The notes: generated from the letters alone by a model not told the origin. Positions 1 to 12,858 are shown, counted from the stretch's first letter. The stretch is 64,000 nt of DNA from Acidobacteriaceae bacterium dw_441 (GCA_018449715.1 JAAVVA010000005.1:186001-250000), one strand, 5' to 3'. Numbers and translations: made by a program.

Positions 1-1899
1 GTTCTCACGCGCTGCTACCTCCAGCGCGTCCGGCTGCGAGGTGAAGTTCAGGTAGTAGGTTTCGACGCCGCGAGCGGTCGAGTCGCTCGAAGAGTTCGCA
101 TGGATCGAAAGGAACAGGTCCGCCTGCGCCTTGTTCGCAATCGCCGTCCGCGTCTCCAGCGGAATGAAGGTGTCGTCCGAGCGCGTGTAGATGATCTCCG
201 AGCCAAGCCGTTCGTGCAGCAGCTTGCCCAGCCGCAGTGCCACGTCGAGCACCACATCCTTCTCCTGAATGCCATCGACCCCGAGGGTTCCCGAGTCATG
301 CCCGCCGTGTCCGGCGTCGATCACGATCCTGCCGATCTTCAGCCCGAGCGCCCGCACCAGTGAGGTCTGCCCGTCCGCCGTCGGGACCGCCGCCCGCGCC
401 GGAGTCGCGGGATCAGCTGGAGCCGCCGCCTTGCCCTTCTTCCGGCTGGACGCCCCGGCCGCGTCAGGAACCACCGCCGAGATAGGGTTCGAGGTCGGAA
501 CCCGCGTCGCCTCGACCTTGCCCGGCTGATCGCTCAGCGCTGCCACCTCGGTCGACGTCCCCGCGTTGCTGGTCGCAACCGAGTTCGGAACCGGATGCCG
601 CGACGAGGACTTCACCTCGGGAGCGGTCGAAGGAGCCGGAACGCTTGGCTGGGCTGCCTGCGGCTGAGGCTCTGTGTTCGTCGCCACCTGCTGCTGCGGC
701 TGGCCGTTGCCGTGGATATCGATAATCAGACGGTAGGGGTTCGGCAGAAGGAACGCTGAGTACTCCGTCACGTCGTTTACGTCGAGCACCACGCGCGTCA
801 CGTCGTTTGAGAACTGCGCCGCCCGAATCTTTTTCAGGAATCCATCGTCGGTGACCGCAAAACTCTTGCCCACCAGCTCCTGCGCCAGCCGCGTGCTGTG
901 AAGATCGAAGTAGATGCGATCAGGATTTGGAACCCGAGCCGCCTCGTAGGTCACGTCGTCGCCCAGGTCGATGGCCACGCGCGTGTAGTTCGGCGTGGAC
1001 CAGTGACGGATGCCGGTGACCTGCGCGAGTCCTCCTCGCGTCGTGACGGAGGCCTTCGCGACGTGAGATGGGCCGGCCTGAATGCCCGATGAGGTCGATG
1101 CCGCGGAAGAAGCAACCTGCGCCTCACGACTGGAGACTGTGTCCACGGGAGCGGAGGTGCCGCGTCGCGAATCTGTAGAAGGTGCAGGAATGGAGGGCCC
1201 GGTCGTCGCCATCGGAGCCAGAGAGCTTTCTCTCGCGCTCTTGCTGGTCAGGGTCGTCGCCGTTTCGCTCTGCGTCGGCTGAACCTTGCTGCTCTTTCCT
1301 GCCTTCGGAGCGCGGCTGCTCGCGGCCTGCGTCTTCGAGCTTTTATCGAGCGAAGCCAGCCCCGCCTTTGCCTCGTCGGCCTGCGGGCTGTGGGGATACT
1401 GCTTCACCAGCAGCGCATATTTCTCCCGCGCCGTGGCGGTGTCGTGCAGGTCATTCTCCGCAATCTGTGCCTCGGCAAGCAGAGCCGGAATACGCAGTGA
1501 GCTTCCCGGATACTGCTTCCGCAGGAACTCATACTGGGCCACGGCGTCGCTCAGGCTCTTCGTATCGCCCAGGTCGCGTCCCTGTTCCGTCAGAAGCTCA
1601 GCGACCGCGTTGACGGAGGCCGCCGCATACTTGCTCTGCGGATCGTCGTGATAGATCGTGCGAAAACGGTCGAGAGCCTTGGTGTACTGTGCGCGTGTGC
1701 GGCTTCCTTCCGGAATCGCCTCGAGTGCGTCCCGCCCCTGTGAGGCCTTTTCCCAGGGAGACATCTCCACCGCTCGCTTCTGCGCCGCAGAGGTCCGTGT
1801 CTTCGATGGAGTCGCAGCGCCCGCCGCGGCACAACTCAGCCCTGCCGCACAAACGGCGCACCACACTCCGACATTACGTAGACCTCTGCAGACAAACAT
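1..1899 (-). CDS. N-acetylmuramoyl-L-alanine amidase with TPR-like and AMIN domains (3' part missing)
   Basis: A periplasmic zinc amidase that cleaves the amide between N-acetylmuramic acid and the stem peptide. The reading frame is open from an ATG at 1899 and runs off the left edge after 633 codons. After a hydrophobic N-terminus, residues about 50-220 look like TPR/YbgF-type helices (for example AQYEFLRKQYPGS). An AMIN domain follows at about 293-393 (ending NPYRLIIDIHG), then a Pro/Ala-rich linker and Amidase_3 from about 520. Zinc ligands seen are the His of VIDAGHGGHDSG, the Glu of GIQEKDVVLDV and the His of DLFLSIHANS. The final catalytic Glu lies beyond the window. A TPR-type N-terminus ahead of AMIN is unlike E. 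coli AmiC. Confidence 0.93.
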   Translation of the reverse strand, partial: MFVCRGLRNVGVWCAVCAAGLSCAAAGAATPSKTRTSAAQKRAVEMSPWEKASQGRDALEAIPEGSRTRAQYTKALDRFRTIYHDDPQSKYAAASVNAVAELLTEQGRDLGDTKSLSDAVAQYEFLRKQYPGSSLRIPALLAEAQIAENDLHDTATAREKYALLVKQYPHSPQADEAKAGLASLDKSSKTQAASSRAPKAGKSSKVQPTQSETATTLTSKSARESSLAPMATTGPSIPAPSTDSRRGTSAPVDTVSSREAQVASSAASTSSGIQAGPSHVAKASVTTRGGLAQVTGIRHWSTPNYTRVAIDLGDDVTYEAARVPNPDRIYFDLHSTRLAQELVGKSFAVTDDGFLKKIRAAQFSNDVTRVVLDVNDVTEYSAFLLPNPYRLIIDIHGNGQPQQQVATNTEPQPQAAQPSVPAPSTAPEVKSSSRHPVPNSVATSNAGTSTEVAALSDQPGKVEATRVPTSNPISAVVPDAAGASSRKKGKAAAPADPATPARAAVPTADGQTSLVRALGLKIGRIVIDAGHGGHDSGTLGVDGIQEKDVVLDVALRLGKLLHERLGSEIIYTRSDDTFIPLETRTAIANKAQADLFLSIHANSSSDSTARGVETYYLNFTSQPDALEVAAREN

Positions 1900-2061
1900 C
1901 GCAGGTTAAGTTTAAGAGTCCGACGCCCGCTCTCCCGTGTGAAAACTCGTCGGGTACTCGCCGCGATACCCCCACAAAAAGACGCAACCTTTCCCGCAAA
2001 AGGAAATCGCGGCGAAGTGAACTCTCGCCGCGATCCCGACTGCGTCTATAACAAGAACGAT

Positions 2062-4743
<2,682 letters not shown>

Positions 4744-4790
4744 AGACTTTTAAGTTTATCAGTGCAGGATTATCAGAAGGTCACGAACGG

Positions 4791-5693
4791 TCAGATAGTC
4801 TTCTGAATCCCCGGCCGCCAGGTGATTCCTTCGAGCCTCAGGGTGCTGTCGCGGGTGGCCTTCAGGGAGGGGAACTCATCCCGGAATCGCACCATCTCCA
4901 TGCAGCAGACGAGGGCGTCGAAGGCGTCTTCGCTGTCAAGGGCCTTTGCGAGCACACTGCGGCTCAGTCCTTCGTAGCTGCGTTCTGCGAGATAGGCCTT
5001 GCGTGCCAGGGGGTTGCTCTTCTTGACCGCACCGGTCAGCAGGCGCGTGTACATCTCGACCAGCAGCGGCTGCGGTTTTGCCGCGTCGAGCCGGGCAGAC
5101 TCGAACGGCCACACGCGGAAACCAGCCTCCCGCAGGCGCAGAAGAAAGGGCATCGCACGCAGGCTTCCCGTGCCGACGCTGCCCGCGCCGCCGATCTGGA
5201 AGGGGGACTTCGGGGTGATGCCCAGCACCTTCGCGGCGCGCTCGGGGTCTTCGCCTGCGAGCTTGGGCGTGACCTTGTTGTCGAGGTCGGTCAGGCGCAA
5301 CATGCGGTGCAGGTTTTCGCCACAGAACTGCTCAGGGCGTTTGTGCGGGGCTCCCCAGAAGCGCACGTCGCGGGCCACTTCGTCGCACTCGCGGGCGAGC
5401 CAGCGTTCGCCTTGTCCTTCGGCCACCTTGCGCCAGAAGTCGAAGACGGTCGCGCAGCCGTGCTCGGCGAGGAACCAGGCGGGGAAGCTGAAGCAGCAGT
5501 CCAGGCTGACGATCATGCGCGGGGTTTCGGCGGCGAGGTTGTGCAGCCACTCGATCAGCTCTTCGCGGGTACGTCCGGCTTCGAGCGTCACCTTGCCCCG
5601 GGTCCACATCCCGGCCCAGATGTGCCTGCGTTGCCCGGCTGCGTCCACACGCCCCGACCAGTCCACCGCCACGATGCGGTCCAGATGCTCCAT
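4791..5693 (-). CDS. DUF429-like protein, predicted RNase H-fold nuclease
   Basis: A 300-residue protein that begins with a strand ending in an acidic residue (RIVAVDWSGRV), has a second acidic strand (MIVSLDCCFSFP) near residue 65, and a C-terminal helix with acidic residues (SEDAFDALVCCMEM). This spacing is typical of DUF429, which is predicted to have an RNase H-like fold. The substrate is unknown. No signal peptide or membrane segment is visible, so it should be cytosolic. It lies 47 nt upstream of alaS on the same strand, but nothing indicates a shared role. Family assignment is from motif pattern only. Confidence 0.7.
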   Translation of the reverse strand: MEHLDRIVAVDWSGRVDAAGQRRHIWAGMWTRGKVTLEAGRTREELIEWLHNLAAETPRMIVSLDCCFSFPAWFLAEHGCATVFDFWRKVAEGQGERWLARECDEVARDVRFWGAPHKRPEQFCGENLHRMLRLTDLDNKVTPKLAGEDPERAAKVLGITPKSPFQIGGAGSVGTGSLRAMPFLLRLREAGFRVWPFESARLDAAKPQPLLVEMYTRLLTGAVKKSNPLARKAYLAERSYEGLSRSVLAKALDSEDAFDALVCCMEMVRFRDEFPSLKATRDSTLRLEGITWRPGIQKTI

Positions 5694-5808
5694 CGGTCTA
5701 CCATCCTACGGGACGGGAGCCGTCGCGTCCTACGGGAAAGAAACCCGTGCTTCTCTTGAGTGGGAACCGTTGGAATCGAGCCTGCGTATTGCTGTCAGGA
5801 GAATAACG

Positions 5809-6000
5809 ATGCTCAAACTGTTCGTCTTCTGTCTGCTTCTTGTCACCTGCTGGCCCATTGCCCTTGTGGCGCTGGTGCTCTACCCGCTGATCTGGCTTCT
5901 TCTTTTGCCCTTCCAATTGGTGGGGATCGTCGTGGGAGGAGCGTTCAGTCTGATTGCCGCGCTCTTCTACCTGCCGGGCCGTCTTGTCCGCGCGATCTGA
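5809..6000 (+). CDS. small hydrophobic membrane protein (63 aa)
   Basis: A 63-residue protein that is nearly all hydrophobic, with two or three candidate membrane helices (FCLLLVTCWPIALVALVLYP, then LIWLLLLPFQLVGIVVGG). It ends with a short basic tail (PGRLVRAI). The ATG at 5809 is preceded by CAGGAGAATAACG, a good Shine-Dalgarno sequence, which sets this start against a much longer upstream-open frame. It is followed 48 nt later by the calcium/proton antiporter gene on the same strand and could be cotranscribed with it. I do not recognise the family; no function is proposed. Confidence 0.65.
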   Translation: MLKLFVFCLLLVTCWPIALVALVLYPLIWLLLLPFQLVGIVVGGAFSLIAALFYLPGRLVRAI

Positions 6001-6048
6001 CGGCAGATCGCGCATTGCAACCGAGATTTGGTTTGCCCGCAGCCGCGG

Positions 6049-7158
6049 ATGAGTCTATTTTTTGACTTACGTATGCTCAACTGGCTGCTTATCTTTGTGC
6101 CCATCACCATCGGTCTGGAGTTTCTGAAGCCCGAGGCGCATATCTACATCTTTCTTGCGTCCTGCCTTTCGATCATTCCGTTGGCGGGGCTTCTGGGCAA
6201 TGCGACCGAGCAGATCGCGCACCATGCGGGCGAGGGTGTGGGCGGTCTGCTGAACGCGACCTTCGGCAACGCCGCCGAGCTGATTATCGCCATCGCGGCG
6301 CTGCAACGCGGGCTTTATGACGTGGTGAAGGCGTCGCTGACCGGCTCGATCATCGGCAACACGCTGTTGGTCTTCGGAGCCTCGGCCTTTGCCGGTGGAA
6401 TGAAATACAAGTCGCAGCGATTCAACGCGACGGCTGCGAGCGCGCAGGCTGCGCTGCTGACGCTGGCTGCGATCGGCCTGATTATTCCGGCGGCCTTTCA
6501 TCAGTTGCACAGCCCTGACAACGTCGCGCCGGAGAACGCGCTGGGGCTCGACATTGCCATCGTGCTGCTGCTGGCGTATGCGGCGCATCTGGTCTTTTCG
6601 CTCTACACCCACAAGGATCTTTTCAAGGGCAAGTCAGGCGAAGCCGAAGAAGGCGACGGGCACGAGAAGCCGTGGAGCCTCGGCAAGGCTGTGCTGCTGC
6701 TGGTCGTCGCGACGGGCCTGATCTCGTGGGTCAGCGAGATTCTTGTCGGCTCGGTCGAGCAGGCCGCGCGGTCGCTTGGCATGACGGAGATCTTCGTCGG
6801 CGTGATCGTCGTGGCCATCATCGGCAACGCGGCTGAGCACAGCACGGCGGTCGCTGCGGCGCTGAAGGACCGCATGGAGCTGTCGTTCGGCATCGCGGTC
6901 GGAAGTAGCCTGCAGATTGCCCTGCTGGTGGCCCCGATGCTGGTCATCCTGAGCCACTTCATCGGACCGCGTCCGATGGACCTCGCCTTCTCGCCCGCCG
7001 AGGTGCTGGCGATCTTCCTCTCCGTGCTCATCACCGGGCAGGTGGCGGCGGATGGCGAGACGAACTGGCTGGAAGGCACGCAGCTTCTCGCGGTCTACCT
7101 GATTCTTGCGATTGTCTTCTACTTCCTGCCGAACGCCGCTGCTCTGAAGGTGTTTTAG
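6049..7158 (+). CDS. calcium/proton antiporter (CaCA/CAX family)
   Basis: An inner-membrane cation exchanger of about 370 residues with 10-11 hydrophobic segments. Two inverted repeats carry the CAX signature: [19 protein letters not shown] with FGNAAELI in the first half, and [14 protein letters not shown] with [13 protein letters not shown] in the second. These acidic helices bind Ca2+ in the family. A His/Glu-rich linker ([16 protein letters not shown]) separates the halves. The start is uncertain: TTG at 6028, ATG at 6049 or ATG at 6073 (MLNWLLIF) are possible, and none has a strong ribosome site. The gene converges on glcF and overlaps its 3' end by 4 nt. Confidence 0.92.
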   Translation: MSLFFDLRMLNWLLIFVPITIGLEFLKPEAHIYIFLASCLSIIPLAGLLGNATEQIAHHAGEGVGGLLNATFGNAAELIIAIAALQRGLYDVVKASLTGSIIGNTLLVFGASAFAGGMKYKSQRFNATAASAQAALLTLAAIGLIIPAAFHQLHSPDNVAPENALGLDIAIVLLLAYAAHLVFSLYTHKDLFKGKSGEAEEGDGHEKPWSLGKAVLLLVVATGLISWVSEILVGSVEQAARSLGMTEIFVGVIVVAIIGNAAEHSTAVAAALKDRMELSFGIAVGSSLQIALLVAPMLVILSHFIGPRPMDLAFSPAEVLAIFLSVLITGQVAADGETNWLEGTQLLAVYLILAIVFYFLPNAAALKVF

Positions 7159-8534
7159 TTCACGGTGGAGTGGGAGCGGTTGTGCAGAAGCTGTTGCGCA
7201 TCCAGGCCGCGGATGCTGGCGTCGATCAGCTCCACCATGTGGAAGGTGGGAATCTCGGCGAGTCCGCGACGGCGCAGCCCTGCTTGTAGCTGAAGCAGGC
7301 AGCCGGGGTTCGCGCTGATCAGGGCCTCGGCGCGGGTGGAGATCAGGTTGCTCACCTTGCGGTCGCCCAGCTCGTTGGCGGCGTCCGGCGACAGCATGTT
7401 GTAGACGCCGGCGGAGCCGCAGCAGAGGTTGGCCTCCGCGATCTCCGCAACCTCAAGCTCGGGGATGTTGCGAAGCAGCGTGCGAGGCTCTGCGTGGATG
7501 CCCTGTGCGTGGCGAAGATGGCAGGCGTCCTGGTAAGCGATGCGTAACGGAAGAGGATGACGCGGCTGTTGCGAGGGGCGCGCGAGAAGAATCTCCGAGA
7601 CATCGCGGCACTTCGCGGAGAAGGCTTTGGCTCGCTCGGCCCACGCGGGATCGTCACGCAGGAAGTGACCGTACTCCTTCATGGTGGAGCCGCACCCGGC
7701 GGCGTTGATGACGATGTAGTCCACCTTCGCGGCTTCGAAGGCGGCGATCATCTTGCGGGCCATCTCGTGGGCATCCTCTTCAAGGCCGCAGTGCGACATT
7801 AGGGCCCCGCAGCAGGATTGCTGCTCCGGGACCACGACCTCGTAGCCCTCTGCGGAGAGGACGCGCAGGGTCGCTTCATTGACGTGCTGGAAGAAGACCT
7901 GCTGTACGCATCCGGCCAGCATTCCGACTCGTATGGCTGGAGTGGTTGTTGAAGAGACGGCGGAAGTCGTCTGCGGAAGGCTGTGAAAGAGGCTGTTCGG
8001 CACGGTGGGCAACAATGCTTCCATCGCGGCGAAGCGCTTCGGCAGAAGCTTATGGAGGCCGCTGGAACGGAAGAGCTTCTGAAGGCCGGTGCGCTGGTAG
8101 ACGAGCATGGGCAGCGCAAGCACGCGAAGCCGCGAGGGGTGAGGGAAGGTCGCGAACAGGAGCTTGCGGAAGAGCGAATCGCTGGTGGTGCGGGGGATGT
8201 GGCGCTCGACCTGCGGGCGCGTGTCCTCGATCAGCTTGTTGTACTGCACGCCCGAGGGGCAGGCGGTCATGCAGGCCATGCAGCCGAGGCAGTTGTCCAT
8301 GTGCTTTTTAAAACGCAGGTCCAACGTGGCCTCGCCCTGGCTAGCCTTGGCCATCATGTAGATGCGGCCTCGCGGCGAGTCCATCTCCTCGCCCCAGAGC
8401 ACGTAGGTCGGGCAGGCGGGAAGGCAGAAGCCGCAGTGGACGCAGTCGGAGAGCAGTTCCTTCGAGGGAGGGTTGTGGGCGTCGAAGCTGCTGGGCTTCA
8501 GGGCGGGGTCCGCGATCTGGGTGAGATGGGGCAT
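7155..8534 (-). CDS. glcF: glycolate oxidase iron-sulfur subunit
   Basis: The electron-transfer subunit of membrane-associated glycolate dehydrogenase (GlcDEF), which oxidises glycolate to glyoxylate. At 459 residues it has the expected length. It shows two ferredoxin-type [4Fe-4S] motifs near the N-terminus (CVHCGFCLPACP and CLGCMACMTACP). Two cysteine-rich CCG domains follow (QQSCCGALMSHCG and EANLCCGSAGVYN). It starts 8 nt after the glcE stop and is the last gene of the aceB-glcD-glcE-glcF operon. Its 3' end overlaps the convergent antiporter gene by 4 nt, and I see no hairpin terminator between them. Confidence 0.95.
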   Translation of the reverse strand: MPHLTQIADPALKPSSFDAHNPPSKELLSDCVHCGFCLPACPTYVLWGEEMDSPRGRIYMMAKASQGEATLDLRFKKHMDNCLGCMACMTACPSGVQYNKLIEDTRPQVERHIPRTTSDSLFRKLLFATFPHPSRLRVLALPMLVYQRTGLQKLFRSSGLHKLLPKRFAAMEALLPTVPNSLFHSLPQTTSAVSSTTTPAIRVGMLAGCVQQVFFQHVNEATLRVLSAEGYEVVVPEQQSCCGALMSHCGLEEDAHEMARKMIAAFEAAKVDYIVINAAGCGSTMKEYGHFLRDDPAWAERAKAFSAKCRDVSEILLARPSQQPRHPLPLRIAYQDACHLRHAQGIHAEPRTLLRNIPELEVAEIAEANLCCGSAGVYNMLSPDAANELGDRKVSNLISTRAEALISANPGCLLQLQAGLRRRGLAEIPTFHMVELIDASIRGLDAQQLLHNRSHSTVN

Positions 8535-8542
8535 GGCTCTGC

Positions 8543-9760
8543 TCAGGCTTCCCGAAAGAATTTGCCCGGACCGAGAAGGCTCTCCGGGTCGAACTTGTGT
8601 TTGACGGCCTGCATCAGCGAGAGCACAGGGGCGGCGATCTCGAATGCGGGGGCTTCAACGCCGGGGCCGAGTTGCAGCACGGCGACGGTGGTATCGGCGT
8701 CGGCTCGAAGACGGCGGATGGCGTCGGTGATGATTTCAGGGGCTCCGTGAAGCGCGACATCGCACAGGCCGAACGCCTGCGCGATGGTGTGAACCTCGAG
8801 GTCGGTGTAGGAGAGCTGAAGCTCGTCCACGAAGGCGCAGACCTGGTCCGGCGGCGTGGAGATGCGAAGGACGGTTGCCTCGGGCGCGAAGAGGGAATCG
8901 CGTGTGCCCCACAGCTCCTCGCCGCACTCGGCCAGCTCGAGGTTTTCTGCGCGGGTCATCTGCGCGAGAATCTCCTCCTGCTCGGCCTGCGGGTGCGCGT
9001 TGAGCCGAATGCCGAGGAAGCATCCCGATGCGGAGGAGCGCAGTTGCAGCGACTGCGTCAGCAGGTGGCTGGCGCGGATGGAGGCGACCAGACCGGCGAG
9101 GAGCGATGCCTTGGGAGCCGCGACGGTGAAGTGGCGCGTGTGTCGTGGCAGCGAGTGCAGCCGGAAGTTGACCTCGGTGATGATAGCGAGTGTTCCAAGG
9201 CTTCCGGTCATCAGCTTGCAGAGGTCGTATCCGGCGACGTTCTTGACGACCTTGCCCCCCGCGCGGGCGATGGTGCCGTCGGCCAGCACGAGGGTCATGC
9301 CGATGACGAGGTCGCGGAGGCTTCCGTAGCGGTGGCGCAGCGCACCGGAGTCGTTTGCAGAGACGACGCCTCCGACGGTGGCGCGGTCTTCAAAGAGAGG
9401 ATCGAGGGCGACGAACTGGCCGTGTGCCGCGAGCGTCTGTTGCAGCGCAGCCCAGTTGCAGCCTGCCTGCACGGTGCAGGTGAGGTCCTGCCAGGGATGC
9501 TCGATAACGCGGTTGAGGCGTGCGAGCGAGAGGAAGATGCTGGGGGTCTTCCCTTGTCCCCATGTCTGCTTGGTGCCTGCGCCGTGAGGGCATACGCTCA
9601 GGCGATGCTCGTGCGCGAAGGCGAGGATGCCCGATACCTGCGCGGTGTTCGCGGGTGAGATGGTCAGGGCTGTCTCGGAGTCGATGCGAAGATGCTCCGG
9701 GCCGACGAGCGAGGCGAGTTGATCGGTCAGGTGATGCGGCCATGCCACGGAGACGCTCAT
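8543..9760 (-). CDS. glcE: glycolate oxidase FAD-binding subunit
   Basis: The second flavin-binding subunit of glycolate dehydrogenase, 405 residues. It has a FAD_binding_4 (PCMH) fold with the typical segments VCPHGAGTKQTWG, ATVGGVVSANDSGALRHRYG and GGKVVKNVAGYDLCKLMTGS. It ends in the short LDPESLLGPGKFF-like tail (KFDPESLLGPGKFF). Its ATG shares one nucleotide with the TGA of glcD (TGATG), which implies translational coupling. It is distinguished from GlcD by shorter length and by order in the operon. Confidence 0.94.
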   Translation of the reverse strand: MSVSVAWPHHLTDQLASLVGPEHLRIDSETALTISPANTAQVSGILAFAHEHRLSVCPHGAGTKQTWGQGKTPSIFLSLARLNRVIEHPWQDLTCTVQAGCNWAALQQTLAAHGQFVALDPLFEDRATVGGVVSANDSGALRHRYGSLRDLVIGMTLVLADGTIARAGGKVVKNVAGYDLCKLMTGSLGTLAIITEVNFRLHSLPRHTRHFTVAAPKASLLAGLVASIRASHLLTQSLQLRSSASGCFLGIRLNAHPQAEQEEILAQMTRAENLELAECGEELWGTRDSLFAPEATVLRISTPPDQVCAFVDELQLSYTDLEVHTIAQAFGLCDVALHGAPEIITDAIRRLRADADTTVAVLQLGPGVEAPAFEIAAPVLSLMQAVKHKFDPESLLGPGKFFREA

Positions 9761-11223
9761 CAGAAGACCTCCGCGATGCCGCTTGTTTCAAGCGGGTGAG
9801 GAGCATATGCGCCGCGCGAGCGCTCGCCGCAGATGCGTGGCGTGGGGAAGAGCTTCTCGGGGTTCGACAGATCGAGCGGGTCGAAGGCGTGGCGCACGCG
9901 CTGCATCGTCTCGAGGTCGGGGTCGGAGAACATGTAGCTCATGCTGCACTGCTTCTCGCGTCCGACGCCGTGCTCGCCTGTGATGGAGCCGCCCGCCTCG
10001 ACGCAGACGTCGAGGATGCGCAGCGAAAGATCGATGGCGCGCTCTTCCTCGCCGGGGTTTTCGCGGTTGTAGAGCACGATGGGGTGCAGGTTGCCGTCGC
10101 CCGCGTGAAAGACGTTGGTGACGCGCAGATTTTCCGCAACGGCCATCGCGTTCAGCTTTTCGAGCACGGCTGGCAGAGAGGTGCGCGGGATGACTCCGTC
10201 CTGCACGATGTAGTTCGGCGAGAGGCGACCGGCGGCGGCGAAGGCGGCCTTGCGTCCCTTCCAGATCAGGAAGCGATCCTGCTCGTCGATGGCGAGCCGC
10301 GTCTCCCATGCGCCGTTGCCGCGGCAGATGTCGGTGACGGTCTGCATCTGCAGGTTGACCTCGGCCTCCGGGCCGTCCAGCTCGATCAGCAGAAGCGCCT
10401 CGCACGAGGGATAGTTGGGATGGACAGAAATTTCGGCGGCCTCGATAGAAAGGCGGTCCATGATCTCCATTGCCGCTGGCAGCTGGCCGCTGGCGATGAC
10501 GTCCGAGACCGACTGCGCCGCCGCCTGAATCGTGTTGAAGGCCGCGAGGATCACCTGCACGGTCTCCGGCTTGCGCATGATGCGCAGCGTCATCTCGGTC
10601 GCGATGCCCAGCGTTCCTTCGCTTCCGATGAAGACTCCGGCAAGGTCATAGCCGGGAGCGTTCGGTGTCTTCGCGCCGAGCGTTACGAGGTCGCCGTTGG
10701 GAAGAACGACGGTCATCTCAAGGACGTGCGTGACCGTGAAGCCGTACTTCAGGCAGTGGGCTCCCCCTGCGTTCTCCGCGATGTTGCCGCCGATGGTGCA
10801 TACGGTCTGAGAGCTTGGGTCGGGGGCGTAGAAGTAGCCGTGCGGGGAGACGGCGGCGGTGACGTTCGAGTTGATGACTCCGGGCTGCACCGTGATCTGC
10901 TGGTTGGCAAGATCGACGGCGAGAATCCGATTCATCCGCGAGAAGGTGATGACGAGACAGCCCTCGGTGGGCAAGGCTCCTCCTGAGAGCCCTGTCCCGG
11001 AGCCGCGTGCGACAAAGGGGATGCGCTCGCGGTGGCAGAGGCGCAGGATCTGCTGCACCTGCCCGGTCGACTCCGGCAGAAGGACCGCGGAGGGTAGGAC
11101 CCGAAAGGCAGTCAGACCGTCGCATTCATACGTCTGCAACTGGTTGACTGCCGTGATGAGTCCTCGATCGCCTACGATGCGTTGCAGCTCAGCAAGAACT
11201 GCGGGGGTGAGAGACGAGGGCAT
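9760..11223 (-). CDS. glcD: glycolate oxidase catalytic FAD subunit
   Basis: The catalytic FAD subunit of glycolate dehydrogenase, 487 residues. FAD-binding segments include VARGSGTGLSGGALPTEG, CTIGGNIAENAGGAHCLKYG and LGAKTPNAPGYDLAGVFIGS. The C-terminal FAD-oxidase domain contains NVFHAGDGNLHPIVLY and GSITGEHGVGREK, both characteristic of the GlcD/LDH-D family. It follows malate synthase by 30 nt and couples to glcE by a one-base stop/start overlap. D-lactate dehydrogenase is the closest alternative name, but the glcE/glcF neighbours and malate synthase favour glycolate. Confidence 0.95.
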   Translation of the reverse strand: MPSSLTPAVLAELQRIVGDRGLITAVNQLQTYECDGLTAFRVLPSAVLLPESTGQVQQILRLCHRERIPFVARGSGTGLSGGALPTEGCLVITFSRMNRILAVDLANQQITVQPGVINSNVTAAVSPHGYFYAPDPSSQTVCTIGGNIAENAGGAHCLKYGFTVTHVLEMTVVLPNGDLVTLGAKTPNAPGYDLAGVFIGSEGTLGIATEMTLRIMRKPETVQVILAAFNTIQAAAQSVSDVIASGQLPAAMEIMDRLSIEAAEISVHPNYPSCEALLLIELDGPEAEVNLQMQTVTDICRGNGAWETRLAIDEQDRFLIWKGRKAAFAAAGRLSPNYIVQDGVIPRTSLPAVLEKLNAMAVAENLRVTNVFHAGDGNLHPIVLYNRENPGEEERAIDLSLRILDVCVEAGGSITGEHGVGREKQCSMSYMFSDPDLETMQRVRHAFDPLDLSNPEKLFPTPRICGERSRGAYAPHPLETSGIAEVF

Positions 11224-11253
11224 AGGGCAAGGCGTTTCCTTCCTGAAGGACGG

Positions 11254-12858
11254 CTACGCGAAGACCTCCTCCTTGAGAACCTCTTCGTAAGCAGGCAGCG
11301 TGAGGAAGTCGATGAACCGGTCGCTGCGGATGAGGTCGCGCATCAGCACGGCGGCGTGCTCGTAGGCGGTGTAACGCTCGGCATCGACCACGGGCTTCAC
11401 CTTGGCCAGCTCCTCGTCGATGAACTGGTCGCACAGCACGGCGGTCACCTTACGGCCATCCTGCAGGCTGGCGTTGTGGTGAACCCACTGCCAGAGCTGC
11501 GCGCGGCTGATCTCCGCGGTGGCGGCGTCCTCCATCAGGTTGAAGAGAGGGACGCATCCGATGCCGCGCAGCCATGCTTCGACATAGCCAAGGCCGACGG
11601 CGACGTTCTGGCGAAGACCGGCCTCGGTGATCTCGCCGGTCGGGACTTCGAGCAGGTCGGCGGCGGTCGCGGTGTAGTCGGTCAGCTTCTTGTCGATCTG
11701 GTTGGGCTGCGGCATCACGCGGTTGAAGACCTCGAGCGCGACCGGGACCAGGCCGGGGTGCGCGACCCAGGTTCCGTCGTGGCCGTCGGTGGCCTCGCGC
11801 TCCTTGTCGGCGCGAACCTGCGTGAGGGCCTTCTCGTTGGCGACCGGGTCGGACTTGATCGGGATGAAGGCCGACATGCCGCCCATCGCGTGAATCTCGC
11901 GGCGGTGGCAGGTCTTGATGCACAGCTTCGAATAGCTACGCATGAAGTGCGTGGTCATGGTGACCTGCGAGCGGTCGGGCAGAAGAATGGACTGATCGGC
12001 AGCAAGCTTCTTGATGAACGAGAAGATGTAGTCCCAGCGTCCGCAGTTCAGACCGGCGGAGTGATCGCGCAGCTCGTAGAGGAACTCGTCCATCTCGAAG
12101 GTTGCGAGAATCGTCTCGACCAGGCAGGTGGCGCGGATGCTGCCCTGCGGCACGCCCAGCTTGTCCTGTGCGCGGACGAAGATGTCGTTCCACAGGCGGG
12201 CTTCGAGGTGCGACTCCATCTTGGGCAGGTAGAAGTAGGGTCCGCTGCCGCGAGCCAGCAGTTCCTTCGCGTTGTGGAAGAAGTAGAGTCCGAAGTCGAA
12301 GATAGAGGCCGACAGCGGCTCACCATCGACGAGGATGTGCTGCTCGACCATGTGCCAGCCGCGCGCGCGGATGAAGAGCACGGCGGTCTTCTCGTTCAGC
12401 TTGTAGCTCTTGCCGGACTTCGGGTCTTCGAAGCTGATGGTACGGCGGATGGCGTCGCGCAGGTTGATCTGGCCTTCGAGAAGGTTGTTCCAAAGCGGTG
12501 TGGAGGAGTCCTCGAAGTCGGCCATGAAGACATACGCCCCGGAGTTGAGCGCGTTGATGATCATCTTGCGATCGACGGGGCCGGTGATCTCCACGCGGCG
12601 ATCCTGAAGGTCGGCGGGAATCGGAGCGCAGCGCCAGTCGGACTCGCGGATGTGCTTCGTCTCGGGGAGGAAGTCCGGCTTCTCCCCGGCGTCGAGGCGG
12701 GCCTGACGCGTGACGCGGGCCTGGAGAAGCTCCTTGCGGCGGGCGTTGAAGCTGCGCTGCAGATCGACCAGAAACTCGATGGCATCCGGCGAAAGAATCT
12801 CCGCAAACGCAGGAGAGATGGGGGCATGAATTTCAACACCGGTCGGCAGATTCGCCAT
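11254..12858 (-). CDS. aceB: malate synthase A
   Basis: Condenses glyoxylate with acetyl-CoA to give malate. It is 534 residues, the size of malate synthase A rather than the longer G form. The family signature is present ([16 protein letters not shown]), as are the [16 protein letters not shown] active-site strand and [17 protein letters not shown]. The start ATG at 12858 has a clear AGGAG site (CACAGGAGTCCCC). As first gene of the glycolate operon it consumes the glyoxylate made by GlcDEF. No isocitrate lyase lies nearby, so the local role is glycolate assimilation rather than the full glyoxylate shunt. Confidence 0.97.
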   Translation of the reverse strand: MANLPTGVEIHAPISPAFAEILSPDAIEFLVDLQRSFNARRKELLQARVTRQARLDAGEKPDFLPETKHIRESDWRCAPIPADLQDRRVEITGPVDRKMIINALNSGAYVFMADFEDSSTPLWNNLLEGQINLRDAIRRTISFEDPKSGKSYKLNEKTAVLFIRARGWHMVEQHILVDGEPLSASIFDFGLYFFHNAKELLARGSGPYFYLPKMESHLEARLWNDIFVRAQDKLGVPQGSIRATCLVETILATFEMDEFLYELRDHSAGLNCGRWDYIFSFIKKLAADQSILLPDRSQVTMTTHFMRSYSKLCIKTCHRREIHAMGGMSAFIPIKSDPVANEKALTQVRADKEREATDGHDGTWVAHPGLVPVALEVFNRVMPQPNQIDKKLTDYTATAADLLEVPTGEITEAGLRQNVAVGLGYVEAWLRGIGCVPLFNLMEDAATAEISRAQLWQWVHHNASLQDGRKVTAVLCDQFIDEELAKVKPVVDAERYTAYEHAAVLMRDLIRSDRFIDFLTLPAYEEVLKEEVFA

